Source: Hydractinia symbiolongicarpus (Eukaryota > Cnidaria > Hydrozoa > Anthoathecata > Hydractiniidae). From it: a stretch of DNA of 64,000 nt. The number at the start of each line of letters is the position of its first letter. The stretch's first letter is position 1. The notes below the pieces were generated by a model. It was given only the letters and a program-made list of their open reading frames with translations, had not been told where the DNA came from and ran no database searches. Positions 12,153 to 22,210 of this stretch are shown piece by piece. The stretch is taken from positions 12,834,001 through 12,898,000 of the forward strand of contig NC_079882.1 in the NCBI RefSeq assembly GCF_029227915.1. The letters are read 5' to 3'. Position numbers and translations under genes: made by a program.

Positions 12153-14296
12153 ATGTTGACTATCATACTCCCAATACTCGCAATACTTCATACAGCACCT
12201 TGCTTAGAAATACCAGAATCAAACGGAGAGCATGTTGAATGTGCTCGAAGTAAAATCGATCGTAATGTCACTGTCTCTGCTGGCCATCAAGCAGGATCTT
12301 TCCTAAAAGCAAATAAATCTATTGCCACTATGGAAAAATGTGTTCAGCAATGCTGTCAAATGAGCGGCTGTGATGTAGCATTCTTCAGTAACGATGCTTG
12401 TTATTCAGTTATATGTAAAGATGTCGAATCCTGCGCTCCTGCAAAGAATACCAATGCTAGGATGAACATTGAAATATCGTATGTTGCTAAACCAAATATT
12501 GCAAATAAAAAATGTAAGTTTTTTTATTTCAAAGGAAGCTAATAGTATAGTATAGAAAACCCTTGATGTAGTGTCGTACAGCGGTTTACCTTCATTTTAG
12601 AAAAGTTAAACTACGCAGAATATTGTTTTGCAATTTTTACTTGGGTTTTGTCGCCTGACGATTTTATCAGCCCTAAAATTCAGCAGTGACGAAAATATGA
12701 GTCGACAAATTATTTGGGCCAGCAAATAATTTGAACAAGTTTAGATTTTGGTTGCGATAGCGATTTTTTTTGTTCTTACAGACAAATTTTGAATTTAAAC
12801 CGACTTTAATTAAAGAATCATTTTTCGAAAAAATAAACTTTCGCAAATTTAGTGCACCCATTATAAGGAGGAAATATTTTTAAAGGTCCAACCTCGTTCC
12901 AGTGCATTTTGAATTTTTTACTAACTTTATAACGCCGAAATAATAACATCCCTGAGACTATAGAGACTGGGGACAAGGAAGTTAAAAGCGGCAAATTATC
13001 CGTTCACACATTTTTTGACGAAAAATTGGCTGACAAACTTTAAGCCGAAAAGCATATTTGCTATAGCTAAGTTTTTCCATTGTGTTAGATTTTCCAAACA
13101 GACTTATACAATTCTGCTGTGTTTCTTTTCAGCATATGTTACTGATAAAACAGGAGAGCCAGCTATTACGGATAATTTGATATCTGAAGTCACAAAAGAA
13201 AGCCCATTTCTTTTTGATGAGCCAAATAGTACAGACGAAGATGATGTGAGTAGATGCTATGAGAATTTCTTTTTTAAGTTTATTTTCTCTCCTGTTTATC
13301 ATTCTCGGGTTTTTTTAAAATTAAACATACATTAACCAGGTGATCATTTTTGTCAACATATGATATTCCAATCAGTTATTAAAATATCCAAGAAACCCTC
13401 TCTCCAGGTGGTTCTTCAAACGAGGTTGTGTTAAGAAGCATAGCAAGATAGCAAGGGGATGGTTTTCTGGATTAATTAAAGTATAAAGTTATCTCTTAAT
13501 TTCATGCATAGAGATATTTATGTTTCATATAAGACACAAAATGAAAAAGTTGTTTGGTAATAATCATTTCCTAGTAATCCTAGACTCACCTTCTTTGTTC
13601 TTTATGCCTATCTACCTATCTAGGATTTCTGACTTCTACATATGTTTTTAATTTTTGACAAAAATTCTTAGTTTTGATGTTCTTCTAGGTTCTTAAACAA
13701 AAGGTACCGTACCTTACACAAGCAATTATTTTGAGCAATGTTCATCAGTGCAACATTTGTATTTTTAATATAAATCAAGCAAGAGGTTGACCACTCGATA
13801 AAAATTTAGTGAAAAATATGGCTGATTACAAAGTAGATAATATTACAAAAATAGTCACTACGACAAAGATATGAGTTAAATTCGTGATCATTTGCAGTTT
13901 TGCATTGGGGGCAACGACGTAAAACTGCAAATTATATTAATGTTATGAAGCTTGACCTCACGACTGTGAAAACATATATTACAGAACGTTCTAAAAGTCT
14001 TTTTTATTGTGTAACACTAGACTGATCTACAACTAATGCGTTCACGTCGAGAAAGTTGGAAAGAGACTAAAGACATGGTCATAGCCATAACGTGCGGGTT
14101 TGTGGCGGTGGCGGTTGGCGTTGCAGGCGTTATTATGATGACACGTCAATTAGTAGAAGACGATGACATCTTCATTGACTTTGGTACAGAAATGAATTTT
14201 TGTGAGGAAAAAACTGAATCAACTGTATGTAATTCGGAAGCAAATGCAAGTGCTGTCAACGAAAGACAAAAATCGAAACAACATCAAAGACATTAG
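12153..14296 (+). CDS. MANEC/MANSC-like single-pass membrane protein (3 exons, 249 aa)
   Basis: Exons 12153-12513, 13133-13245 and 14021-14296 join in frame (phases 1 and 0; 750 nt). I start at the ATG at 12153 because it opens a clean signal peptide (MLTIILPILAILHTAPCLE) and an in-frame TAG lies at 12108-12110. A seven-cysteine region follows, with AGSFLKANKS, MEKCVQQCCQMSGCDVAFF, CYSVICKD and C at the end. This matches the MANEC/MANSC pattern seen in HAI-1, LRP11 and KIAA0319 proteins. After an acidic stalk comes a membrane span (about residues 177-198: VIAITCGFVAVAVGVAGVI) and a 50-residue cytosolic tail. The topology implies a type I surface protein with an extracellular protein-binding module. 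The tail is too short for a catalytic domain. A specific ligand or orthologue cannot be named. AATAAA follows at 14498. Confidence 0.74.
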
Positions 14297-14497
14297 AAAA
14301 AAAAATTTTAACCCACGGTCCAACCTTATCCCCAACGATTTTTATCCTGAAGACGATGCAGGTTCCTCATTTGAAGAAATTTTTAGGACGAGGTTGCTTC
14401 AGGGCTTTTTGCTTTTATTATAATTTTGCGAGTAATATCACATTTTTCTTAATTTTATATCAATCAAAAAAAACTTCATCGGATAAGAGAGTCTTTA

Positions 14498-14503
14498 AAT
14501 AAA
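14498..14503 (+). terminator. Poly(A) signal AATAAA
   Basis: A canonical AATAAA sits 202 bases after the MANEC-gene stop codon and 24 bases before the TIR of the transposon at 14527. It is the likely 3' end signal of that gene. Confidence 0.55.
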
Positions 14504-14526
14504 ACTCGAGTTATAATTATCACCTA

Positions 14527-14568
14527 CTTTAAAGGAAGAAACTTTCGCTGAAAGAAAGTTTCGCGGTT
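14527..14568 (+). repeat. Left terminal inverted repeat
   Basis: This 42-bp arm pairs with 20649-20690 with mismatches only at positions 15 and 25. Just inside it, CGCGGTTC-AAAA-GAACCGCG forms a small hairpin. Confidence 0.85.
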
Positions 14569-14714
14569 CAAAAGAACCGCGAAAATTTTGCATTCCGCGG
14601 GAAAAAACTTTCGCGGACGAGCAATTTTGAATTTTTTTACGGGAAAAAACTTTCGCGGACCGACAATGAAGTATTAAAAAACAATATAAGGCAAACGATA
14701 TAAATGTTGTAATT

Positions 14715-15345
14715 ATTTTATCACAAAAAAATACTATATAATATTCTTAGTCTATGATTATAATGTCTTCGCAATCTTCGGAGTTGGTAGATGAGTCATA
14801 TGATTTACTGTTATTGGCAGTGACTGGGGCAAAAAAACATTTGTATGTCTTTGCTTATCGCTTCGCTCTTGTTTTTCGTAGTTTGTTTTTTGTTCTCTCT
14901 CCTTGGTTCTTTTTACTAGATTTAGGGTTTGTAATAAAGGTTCTTGTCGTAAATAAGAACCTATTATTTCTTTTTTTTTCGTTCAGTGTAACTTTTGTTA
15001 GCTCCTTGTAATGCTCCATTAGCAATATGTTTAAACAAGTCCCAGGGATTGAAGCCTTTATTACACAGTGTATTTCAAGACCCCCCCCCCCCCCCCTGTA
15101 CGAGCGGAGATCGTCGATAATGTTCTCCAGTAAGAATTGCATTTACAACAGCTTCCCTGTCACTAAAAAACTTAGTGGACCTCGACATCTCTCTTGGTAA
15201 GTGACCAATCGGAATTTCACAACCTGTTTCGCATATTTTTATTGCCAAGTGATCGGTTATCTGATTCGTGTAAACAGTTGAGATGTTGTGCAGGTTGTGG
15301 TATCCAAAATCTTCTATAGTAGTGGTACTCACGCACTGCAGCCCT
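14715..15345 (-). pseudogene. HIRAN-like domain protein fragment within transposon
   Basis: The minus strand from about 15345 reads TTIEDFGYHNLHN, then DHLAIKI, IPIGHLPREMS and HYRRSPLVQGG. The D..AI.I...(E)IPIGHLPREMS pattern resembles the HIRAN fold, a DNA 3'-end-binding module. The reading changes frame at a run of 16 C (15081-15096) and continues as LEIHCVIKASIPGTCLNILL, then a lysine-rich tail. The homopolymer is therefore a likely slippage site that broke the gene. No start or upstream exon was identified. HIRAN identity is inferred from memory of similar cnidarian proteins. Confidence 0.45.
15081..15096 (+). repeat. Homopolymer run of 16 C
   Basis: An uninterrupted C16 (G16 on the coding minus strand) lies inside the HIRAN-like fragment. 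Such runs are unstable and prone to both real slippage and sequencing error, so the frameshift here could be either. Confidence 0.9.
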
Positions 15346-15518
15346 CAGTTCAAAAGTTTTCGCGTAAACCATTTTTCTTGCTTCTCATTCTTTCCGCTTG
15401 TATATAGACCGAGCTCTTTAAAGTATGTTCATCAATTCAATACCAGACAAAAAAAAATGTAAACATAATATGCCACTCTACCTTGGGTCAAAAAGAAAAT
15501 GTGAATAATATAAAAGAA

Positions 15519-15988
15519 CTAGTCGATAAGGCCCGTGGAATAATCCACTCAGGCAGGATAAAAATTTTGATTACGTCAGCAACCCATCAACTAAAATAAA
15601 TTTAGGTTTTTGTTTCCACGTTGCCTCTATTGTGGAGAGCTTAAAGCGCTGATCAAGAAAATGTATATGATCATGTGCTTTTGATGAGCGGTTAATGAGA
15701 TGTAATGGTTCAAAAATTTTGCTGATGTCAGCAATGGCTCCGTCCAAACCGAATTTTTTTTTTAGAAATTTGTATACTTTCCTTTAACTTCAATATTGCT
15801 TTAACGTCAAAGTTTGATAATTTGTTGATAATTTGTCAAAAACATACGATACTATACATTATTTTGATCAGCGTTTCAACCTCTACACAATAGAGGCAAC
15901 GTTAAAACAAAAATGGGTTGCTGATTTCATCAAAATTTTTATCCTGCCTGAGTGGATTTTTCTACGGGCCTTATTATAATAATACGCC
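15519..15988. repeat. Foldback repeat with long inverted arms
   Basis: The left arm begins ACTAGTCGATAAGGCCCGTG. The right arm, read as reverse complement from about 15988, gives ATAAGGCCCGTAGAAAAATC and continues through TCCACTCAGGCAGGATAAAA, GTTGCCTCTATTGTG and CGCTGATCAA words shared with the left. The arms are about 150-170 bp and imperfect. It is two head-to-head copies of the repeat unit also found at 17085-18368. Confidence 0.7.
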
Positions 15989-16916
15989 AGTTCCGTGTGT
16001 CTTTCTATCATTAAAAATGATAGTAAAAATGATAGTCTATAATTAAAAAAGAGGAATAACAACAGAAGTCATGGTTAGAGCTAGCCATGGGATGGGGAGC
16101 TGGACTTGGAGGCTAACATTAGCTAGCTAACAGTAGCTAAGACACCCAGTTAAATATACTTAAACTGGGAACACTTACCTAAAACTAAAGCTAGCTATTT
16201 ATGCTTAGTAAAACACATATAAAGAGAAGCAATAGTAATGTACAATTAATAACACTACAGTTCAACAAACCAAAGTTTTCCGTTTTTTAGTCAGCCAACA
16301 GCTTTATGTAGCATTTTGAACTTTAGGACAATACATTAGTTACGCGCCAGGGCACATGAATTATGCAACAAAACGTAAACAAATATGGCTACATACGCGG
16401 TAAAATATAAAACTGTGGCTATTCCTGGGAAATGCGAGTCTGCTTGCGCCACTGACATAAAAAACCAAACGTCTAAAAATATCAAAGTTCTTACTATTTG
16501 TGATTTCAAATCCACTTTAAACTCTAGCCTTTGTTTCCTACTTGTAACTTTACTTTACATCTAGCTCCACTTCTCACTTCACTTTTCTACCTCTTCACTT
16601 GGTCTCAATTCTTTTTAAATATATAACTATGCTTTTTTAAGCCACTTTTTTCCCTTTTTTTCGAGGTAAAGGGATCGTTCTTCTGTGCCTTTTTTGATGG
16701 CCTTTATTTTCTACTTCTAAATTTACTTTACTTCCAGCTCGACGTAGCTCCACTTTCACTTCCCACTTCACTTTTCTACTTCTTCACTTGCACTTTTTTC
16801 TTTTTAAATATGCTTTTTTGAACCACTTATTTTACTTTATTCAAGATCGTTCTTTTTGTGGGTTTTTTTGGTGGCAAGAGGACACTATTTTTCGAGTGCG
16901 GGTTTACTTTTGTTGT

Positions 16917-16959
16917 GCGGGTTTACTTTGTTTACGTGATGTAAACAAAGTAAACCCGC
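16917..16959. repeat. Perfect inverted repeat, 19-bp arms, 5-nt loop
   Basis: GCGGGTTTACTTTGTTTAC (16917-16935) is exactly complementary to 16941-16959, with loop GTGAT. A partial direct copy of the left arm sits just upstream (16898-16912). It lies inside the transposon interior. Confidence 0.88.
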
Positions 16960-17084
16960 TAGCAAAATGGACATAATTTTTTCGGTGACTTCAAAGAAAA
17001 TTTCGGCAACATCAAAGGAAAATGACGATATCAACTTTGCCTGTCACAGACAGACTGACACACTTAGCGTATTATTATAGAGAC

Positions 17085-17616
17085 TAGTCGATAAGGCCCG
17101 TGTAAAAATCCACTTAGGCAGGATAACAGAGAAAAACAACCGTCATTTTAATTTTGATGACGTCAGCAGAGACATGTCAGAGCACAAATTTTTTTCTTCA
17201 GAAATGTGTATGCCTGTTGGCTTCATCGTATAGATCTTGAAACGCTGATCAAAAAAATGTATAGGATCGTGTGCTTGTGACAAACGGATGCAGACACACG
17301 TCCATTCCGAAACGGATTTGGTGACCCAGGTTTGGAAAACTTACCCAAATTGGTTCCAGGTAGTCCCTAATTACCCACGTAGGAGATGACGTCAGTTATT
17401 TTCACCCGTTTCCAAGTTATTTAGCCTTAAATTTAAAAGTGCAATGCAATGGCTTCACTAATCTTAATATACTTTCCTTTGACGTCAATATTGCTCTAAC
17501 GTCAAAGTTTGCTAATTTACAGAACAAATTTTTTAGGCGATGTTTTATAGACTTTATCAAAGAAATTTTATCCACTTTGCAAAAGTCACAGACAGAATTG
17601 GCGTATTATTATATAG
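17085..17616 (+). repeat. Dispersed repeat unit, copy 1 of tandem pair
   Basis: The unit starts with CTAGTCGATAAGGCCCGTGT, contains GAAACGCTGATCAA and TTACCCACGTAGGAGATGAC, and ends with GGCGTATTATTATATAGAC, where the next copy begins. Members of this family occur elsewhere in the window, including DEAF1 and PAH introns. No coding capacity is seen; a MITE or SINE-like element is likely. Confidence 0.65.
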
Positions 17617-18368
17617 ACTAGCCGATAAGGCCCGTGGAGAAATCCACTTAGGCAGAAGGATGATGGAAAAAATAGGTTGTTTTAGATTTTTGCTGACGTT
17701 AGCAGTGCATATACAAAATAAATTTGCCGAAATTTAGTTTCTTTCCTGTAATGTGCAGAGATTAAAACGCTGATGAGAAAAATATATATTATCATGTGCT
17801 ATTGACGAATGGTTAAAAAGATATAAAGGTTTAAAAATTTTGCTGATGTCAGCAAAGACTTGTCAAAACCTTAAAAATTCTTTTTAGGAATTTGTATACC
17901 TGTTGCCTTCATCGTATAGACCTTGAAACGCTGATCAAGAAAATGTATAGGATCATGTACTTTTGATAAACGGTTGCAGAGATATTAGGGTTCAAAGGTC
18001 TTTTGACGACGTCATCAACCCGTCCATTCAGAAACGGATTCGGGGACCCAGGTTTGGGAAACTTACCCAAACTGGTCCTAGTTGGTCCCTAGTTACCCAC
18101 GCGGTGAAAAATCATTGAGGTCACCACCTCGTTTCCAAGTTATTTGGCCTTAAAGTTTTAAGTGCACTGTAATGGCTTCATTAATTTAATATAGGATATT
18201 GACGTTAAAGTAGTGTTATTGACGTCGCGCCGTAACGTCATAAAATTTAACATATTAGACATGCATTTTTCGGTTACTTCAAAAAAAATTTCGGTAAGAT
18301 CAAAGGAAAATGAACATATCCACTTTGCCTGTTACAGACACACAGAACTGGCGTATTATTATATAGAT
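17617..18368 (+). repeat. Dispersed repeat unit, copy 2 of tandem pair
   Basis: This second copy follows copy 1 head to tail. It begins CTAGCCGATAAGGCCCGTGG and ends GGCGTATTATTATATAG. It carries an internal duplication of the ACGCTGATCA-containing segment (17768 and 17927), which explains its greater length. Confidence 0.65.
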
Positions 18369-18840
18369 TTAAATGTGTTTCCAATAGGCTATTTTTTAAG
18401 CCTCTAAGATGAAGATATTGAACAAATACAAAAGAAGGAAAAAAGATTCGGAATGGGTATTCTTTTTTTCTTACCTTTTCTTCGTGCCAAAAGAAAAAAA
18501 AGGTTCATACGAACAAAAAAAGTTGGTAGAAGTATGTCGTTTTTAAGAGCAGATATGGAAAAGAAGAAAAGCGATGAAAAAGTAAAAGAAACTCAAGAAT
18601 CATCATCCCTTTGACAGAAAAAGATAATTCTGGTGAAGACGGTTTTTTTTGTGGTTTTCAGTTGAAAAAATAAACCTCTATAGAAAATAAGCCAAATTTC
18701 TAAGATAATGACAATAATTATTAGAGGGGGCACTTATTCAAAGATTTACGATATACAAATGCTTTTTTTTATTAAAAAACATTCTTTTTTTATTTTGTTT
18801 TATAGCGCTAGTTGCACGTGTTACCAAATAAGACACTGGT

Positions 18841-20360
18841 TTGGGTAATGTTGATTTCTCTGTTTTTGATTCTGGCATTATTGCTGTAGCATCGTCGTCC
18901 AAACGATCGAAATATACAAAATGGAGTGACGAAGAACAGTACATTATCGGAAAGTATGCCTCCGTTAACGGTCCTGCCGCTACTGTGAAAACGTTCAAAA
19001 CTCGCTTCCTAAAATTGAATTAGAGCACCGCTCGCACGTTTCGAAAAAGGGTCGAAGGTGATTTGAAAAAAGCAACATCTAACAAAAGAGCTCCAAGTAA
19101 ATCACTGTCAAGAAAAGGACAAAAAGGACGACCACTTATACTAGGTAGCCTTGACTCAATGGTGCAAAAGTATATTCTTGCAGCAATTAATAGAGGAGCT
19201 GTTATTTCAAAGGGCTAGTGTTACTTCTGCAGCAAAAGCTCTTTTAGCGAAGTACCCGAATGTGTGGGCAATATTGATATAGATAACTCTGCCTGGGCCA
19301 AAAGTATATTTATACGAATGGGCTATACAGAAAGGAAAAGCACTTCAGCCAAAGTTGAAATTACAAAAAAAGCACGAAAAGAAATCGAGTATCAGTTTCA
19401 TTATGACATTGTATCAAAGGTTGAGAGGTTTAAGATTCGCAATTCCATCTAAAATAATTCCGGCGGCAAAAAGCAGCTCAAATGTAACAATAGCTGGTTG
19501 CAACAACAAAAGAACCATAGCAGCCACGTTTGCAGTAACTTTGTCTGGTGAATTTCTTCTGATGTAGCTGATTTATGGAGGAAACGCAACGGAGCCTCCC
19601 TCGGTACAAATTCCCTGAATGTTTTTCGCTAAGCGTCAACGAAAAACATTACTCCAACACCCAGGAGTCATTGAAGTTCTTCAACGGCATAATTATTCCC
19701 TACATCGAGTCTGAGCGCTTGTCACATGATATGGCAGCTTATCAACGAGCTTTAGTTATCATGGACGTCTTTACTGGTCAGATGACGAGTGACATACTGA
19801 ATCTGCTCAGTGAAAACAATATTCTCCTCACCAACGTCCCCCCAAACATGACCAAATATTACCAGCCATTAGACGTTACTGTGAATGGATTCGCCAAACG
19901 GTACACGTCCAATAAGTTCAACGACTGGTACACAAAGAAAGAAAGTGAAGAATTGGATAAAGGAGTTCTAATTGACGAAAACGACATTAAGTTTCATTGT
20001 GTCTGCTGAAGCCATTACACGCCGAGTGGATCACCAATTTTTACAACCACATGTCTTCTAGCACAGTGAAAAATGTTCTTGAAGTCATATGGTTGTCTGC
20101 GGGTATAACGGATGCTATCCGTTTAGGTCTTAGTCAGCTTCCCTCAATCGATCCATTTGATGACTTAGCGCCTATGGTAGGAACAAATCTTGTAGTTGCT
20201 GATGATTTCACTGCAATCTGCAGCTTTGCGCCTGAAACAAAAACGATCGGCTATTCTCGTGAAAAAGATTCTCGACGACGATGATGATTACTGGCAACCA
20301 GCAGACAAAGAAAATAGAAACATTTTTAGTGTTTTAGACGAGTTAGACGAGGAAGCATAA
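18841..20360 (+). pseudogene. CENPB/pogo-type DDE transposase, broken
   Basis: Fragments in successive frames follow the order of a pogo-like transposase. First is an N-terminal DNA-binding part (YTKWSDEEQYIIGKYASVNG, AARTF-like and KRAPSKSLSRKGQKGRP). Then come VTSAAKALLAKYPNV, AKSIFIRMGYTERKST, TIAGCNNKRTIAATFAVTLS, ALVIMDVFTGQM with a catalytic-type Asp, NVPPNMTKYYQPLDVTVN with another Asp, LKPLHAEWITNFYNHM and LPSIDPFDDLAPM. In-frame stops (19021, about 19215) and several frameshifts interrupt it. The stretch that normally holds NWDQT-like first-Asp sequence is missing just before PSKIIPAAKSS. The enzyme would cut and paste the element by TIR recognition if intact; this copy cannot. It ends at a TAA at 20358-20360. 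Confidence 0.75.
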
Positions 20361-20648
20361 ACACTTTGTTATATTTATCGATTATTGACATTATCTTTTG
20401 AAAAGATCAAGAACAGCTACAAGAGTTATTTGTTTTTATTTGTTACATACTATTCCGAAATTTCATCAGCCTTTTGAATGAAAGATATTTTCTCGCTTGC
20501 TTTTACTGAGTAGTTAATACAATTTACATAAAAAGCCTTCACTGGGAACACAATTTACAAAAAGATTCGCGGGAAAAACTTTCGCGGACAACACGTTTTA
20601 GAAAATTTCGCGGAAGAAACCTTCGCGGAAAGACCCCAAAAACCGCAA
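20361..20648. other. Subterminal repeats of the transposon
   Basis: This non-coding stretch carries several TTCGCGG(G/A)AA-type words between 20566 and 20640. They mirror those inside the left end and may be transposase-binding sites. Confidence 0.5.
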
Positions 20649-20690
20649 AACCGCGAAACTTTCTTCCAGCGAAAGATTCTTCCTTTAAAG
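20649..20690 (-). repeat. Right terminal inverted repeat
   Basis: The reverse complement begins CTTTAAAGGAAGAATCTTTC and matches the left arm at 40 of 42 positions. TA follows at 20691-20692. Confidence 0.85.
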
Positions 20691-20859
20691 TAATAATTTT
20701 AGAGAAATAGATATCCTCCAAGATCTCGCCCATTTTTCTGTTCCGACATCTTCATTAACATAAATTAAATTCTCGCTAAAGTATATTCTATTAAGATAAG
20801 TGGTTGCAGGAAAAACTTCCTTTCTAATAAATCAAATTTGCATATTTCATATGTGCTTT

Positions 20860-21170
20860 CAGAATCTGTTTCGACTACTACAGGAAGTGCTCTTTTTTCG
20901 GACTTTTCCTTTTTGTGTTGTATTATTTTGTTTGAACGTAAATATATATGGCACAGAGCCATTGACTAATGTTTTCCGTTCACAACGAAAACCTATTTTT
21001 ACACAGTGTACTTCAAAGTGGACTTCGCATACTTTTGTGTTCTTGTTTACTGTGAACATATCACACCTCCCCTTCTACGATATCTTGAAATGATGCTTAC
21101 CCATTGTTTTCTCAAACTTGGATCCGATGGAAATGAAAACATTCCAATGCCTGTTTAACTCTGGGTTTAT
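20860..21170 (-). pseudogene. THAP zinc-finger domain fragment
   Basis: On the minus strand the segment reads FPSDPSLRKQWVSIISR, then after a frameshift near 21065 FTVNKNTKVCEVHF, RKTLVNGSVPYIF and a lysine-rich region. This is the order of the C2CH THAP domain: FP.D...R..W, then the C...H of KVCEVHF, then the proline of VPYIF. The first cysteine pair is not clearly present. THAP domains are typical of P-element-type transposases and their host derivatives. No downstream transposase is recognisable, so this is a relic. Confidence 0.5.
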
Positions 21171-21366
21171 TAAGAGTAGAACTTTTGCATAACAGTGCGC
21201 AAAAAGAGTAACCAGGTCGAGAGGTCGATATACCTGGATAGATTAAATTATGATAAATTTCTTGCTGACCTTTCCGATTGCTAGAAAAACCTGCAATCCT
21301 TTAGAAAAATACACAATAAAAGATCATTCACAACGCATAAAAGTATCACACTCGCCAGCTGTATTT

Positions 21367-22193
21367 TTAATGTTTACAAAGTTTACTAAAAAGTGCCTCT
21401 TTTTCATGCCGATGATGTAATCGATAATTTAAATTCGGGAAAGGTGTATTATTACAGGTTTTACTAGTTGCTGGGCATTTATTTTGGTGTGGATATTCAC
21501 CACCGCAGTAAAAAGATATTTTTGAAGATCGTCTATGCAGATTAAAGTTTTTCTTACCCGGTGTGGTTTCCTTTGATTGGTCGATGCGGTTGAGTTCTTC
21601 TTGTTTGATTTGTGTAATATCCTTTTGGTCGCTTTTTTCCACTAAAATTGCTTGGGTGTTTCTGTCTTCCAGAGTCAAGGTAGGATTTCTGAATGAGTAT
21701 CTTCTCAGTTTGTTACTTGTCGTTGAGAGTTCGAGTTGACGTTTTAGCTCGGTATCGAGTGCTGCTCCAGATTCACATTTTTGGGCTTGTTGCTTCAGTC
21801 TGATAATATATTGTTGGATGGTTTCTTCTTCACGCTGTGTCATTGATCTAAACATAGTTGATAGGCAAAAAAAGGGTTTTTGTCTATCAACTATGATCTC
21901 TATATATAAATTCCATAGCTTAGGTTCGTTTTCGGGTTGAAATGTGTGTCAAATAATTCAAATGCGTTATCTAGTGTTTCATCGGTGCCAAGAACTAATA
22001 AACTATTTCGTAAATATCGTATACTTCTTCTCCAACGTAATTCAATAACATAGCCAGTTTTTGCTCAACATTGAGCGCCACACATAAATTCTAGAATCTT
22101 TTTTTTATATTTTAGCCATCTTGTTGCGATTGTGGTAACGTCGTTGGTATCAAATTGTGGAAAATTAGGAATAGTTAGATTAGCAACTGCCAT
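21367..22193 (-). pseudogene. Retrotransposon gag with zinc knuckle, broken
   Basis: A minus-strand ATG at 22193 begins MAVANLTIPNFPQFDTNDV. A frameshift lies near 22070, then MLLNYVGEEVYDIYE, a further shift, and an insertion-like hairpin (21853-21895). The last part (21855-21367) reads MTQREEETIQQYIIRLKQQA, a typical gag capsid helix, followed by FYCGGEYPHQNKCPATSKTC, a zinc knuckle whose first cysteine is lost. The order and words match Ty3/gypsy-like gags of invertebrates. No protease or reverse transcriptase follows within the 600 bases to the left, so only gag survives. The gag at the left edge of the window is from a different family. Confidence 0.7.
21853..21895. repeat. Inverted repeat inside gag
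   Basis: CATAGTTGATAG (21853-21864) is exactly complementary to 21884-21895. With one mismatch the pairing extends through a poly-A/poly-T segment. It sits where the gag frame changes, so it may be a small foldback insertion. Confidence 0.7.
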
Positions 22194-22210
22194 AATGTAA
22201 ATTATACTTC

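Larger units (their letters stand above)
15346..18700. other. Non-coding interior of the transposon, nested repeats
   Basis: No credible gene is seen over these 3.3 kb. It is occupied by members of one repeat family (15519-15988, 17085-17616 and 17617-18368), a hairpin at 16917-16959, and A+T-rich spacer. A short frame near 18410-18470 (DEDIEQIQKKEKRFGMG) is suggestive of a captured exon but too short to call. Confidence 0.5.
14527..20690. mobile_element. 6.16-kb TIR DNA transposon (pogo/CENPB-type), TA-flanked, inactive
   Basis: The ends are inverted repeats. The left end starts CTTTAAAGGAAGAAACTTTC. The reverse complement of the right end matches it at 40 of 42 positions, and both ends are directly flanked by TA (14525-14526 and 20691-20692), the usual target duplication of Tc1/mariner/pogo elements. 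Past the 42-bp core both ends carry several copies of words such as TTTCGCGGA. Inside, a broken CENPB/DDE-type transposase lies on the plus strand near the right end and a HIRAN-like fragment on the minus strand near the left end. The middle 3 kb is filled with nested repeats. The transposase lacks its first catalytic region, so the copy is non-autonomous. Confidence 0.82.
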
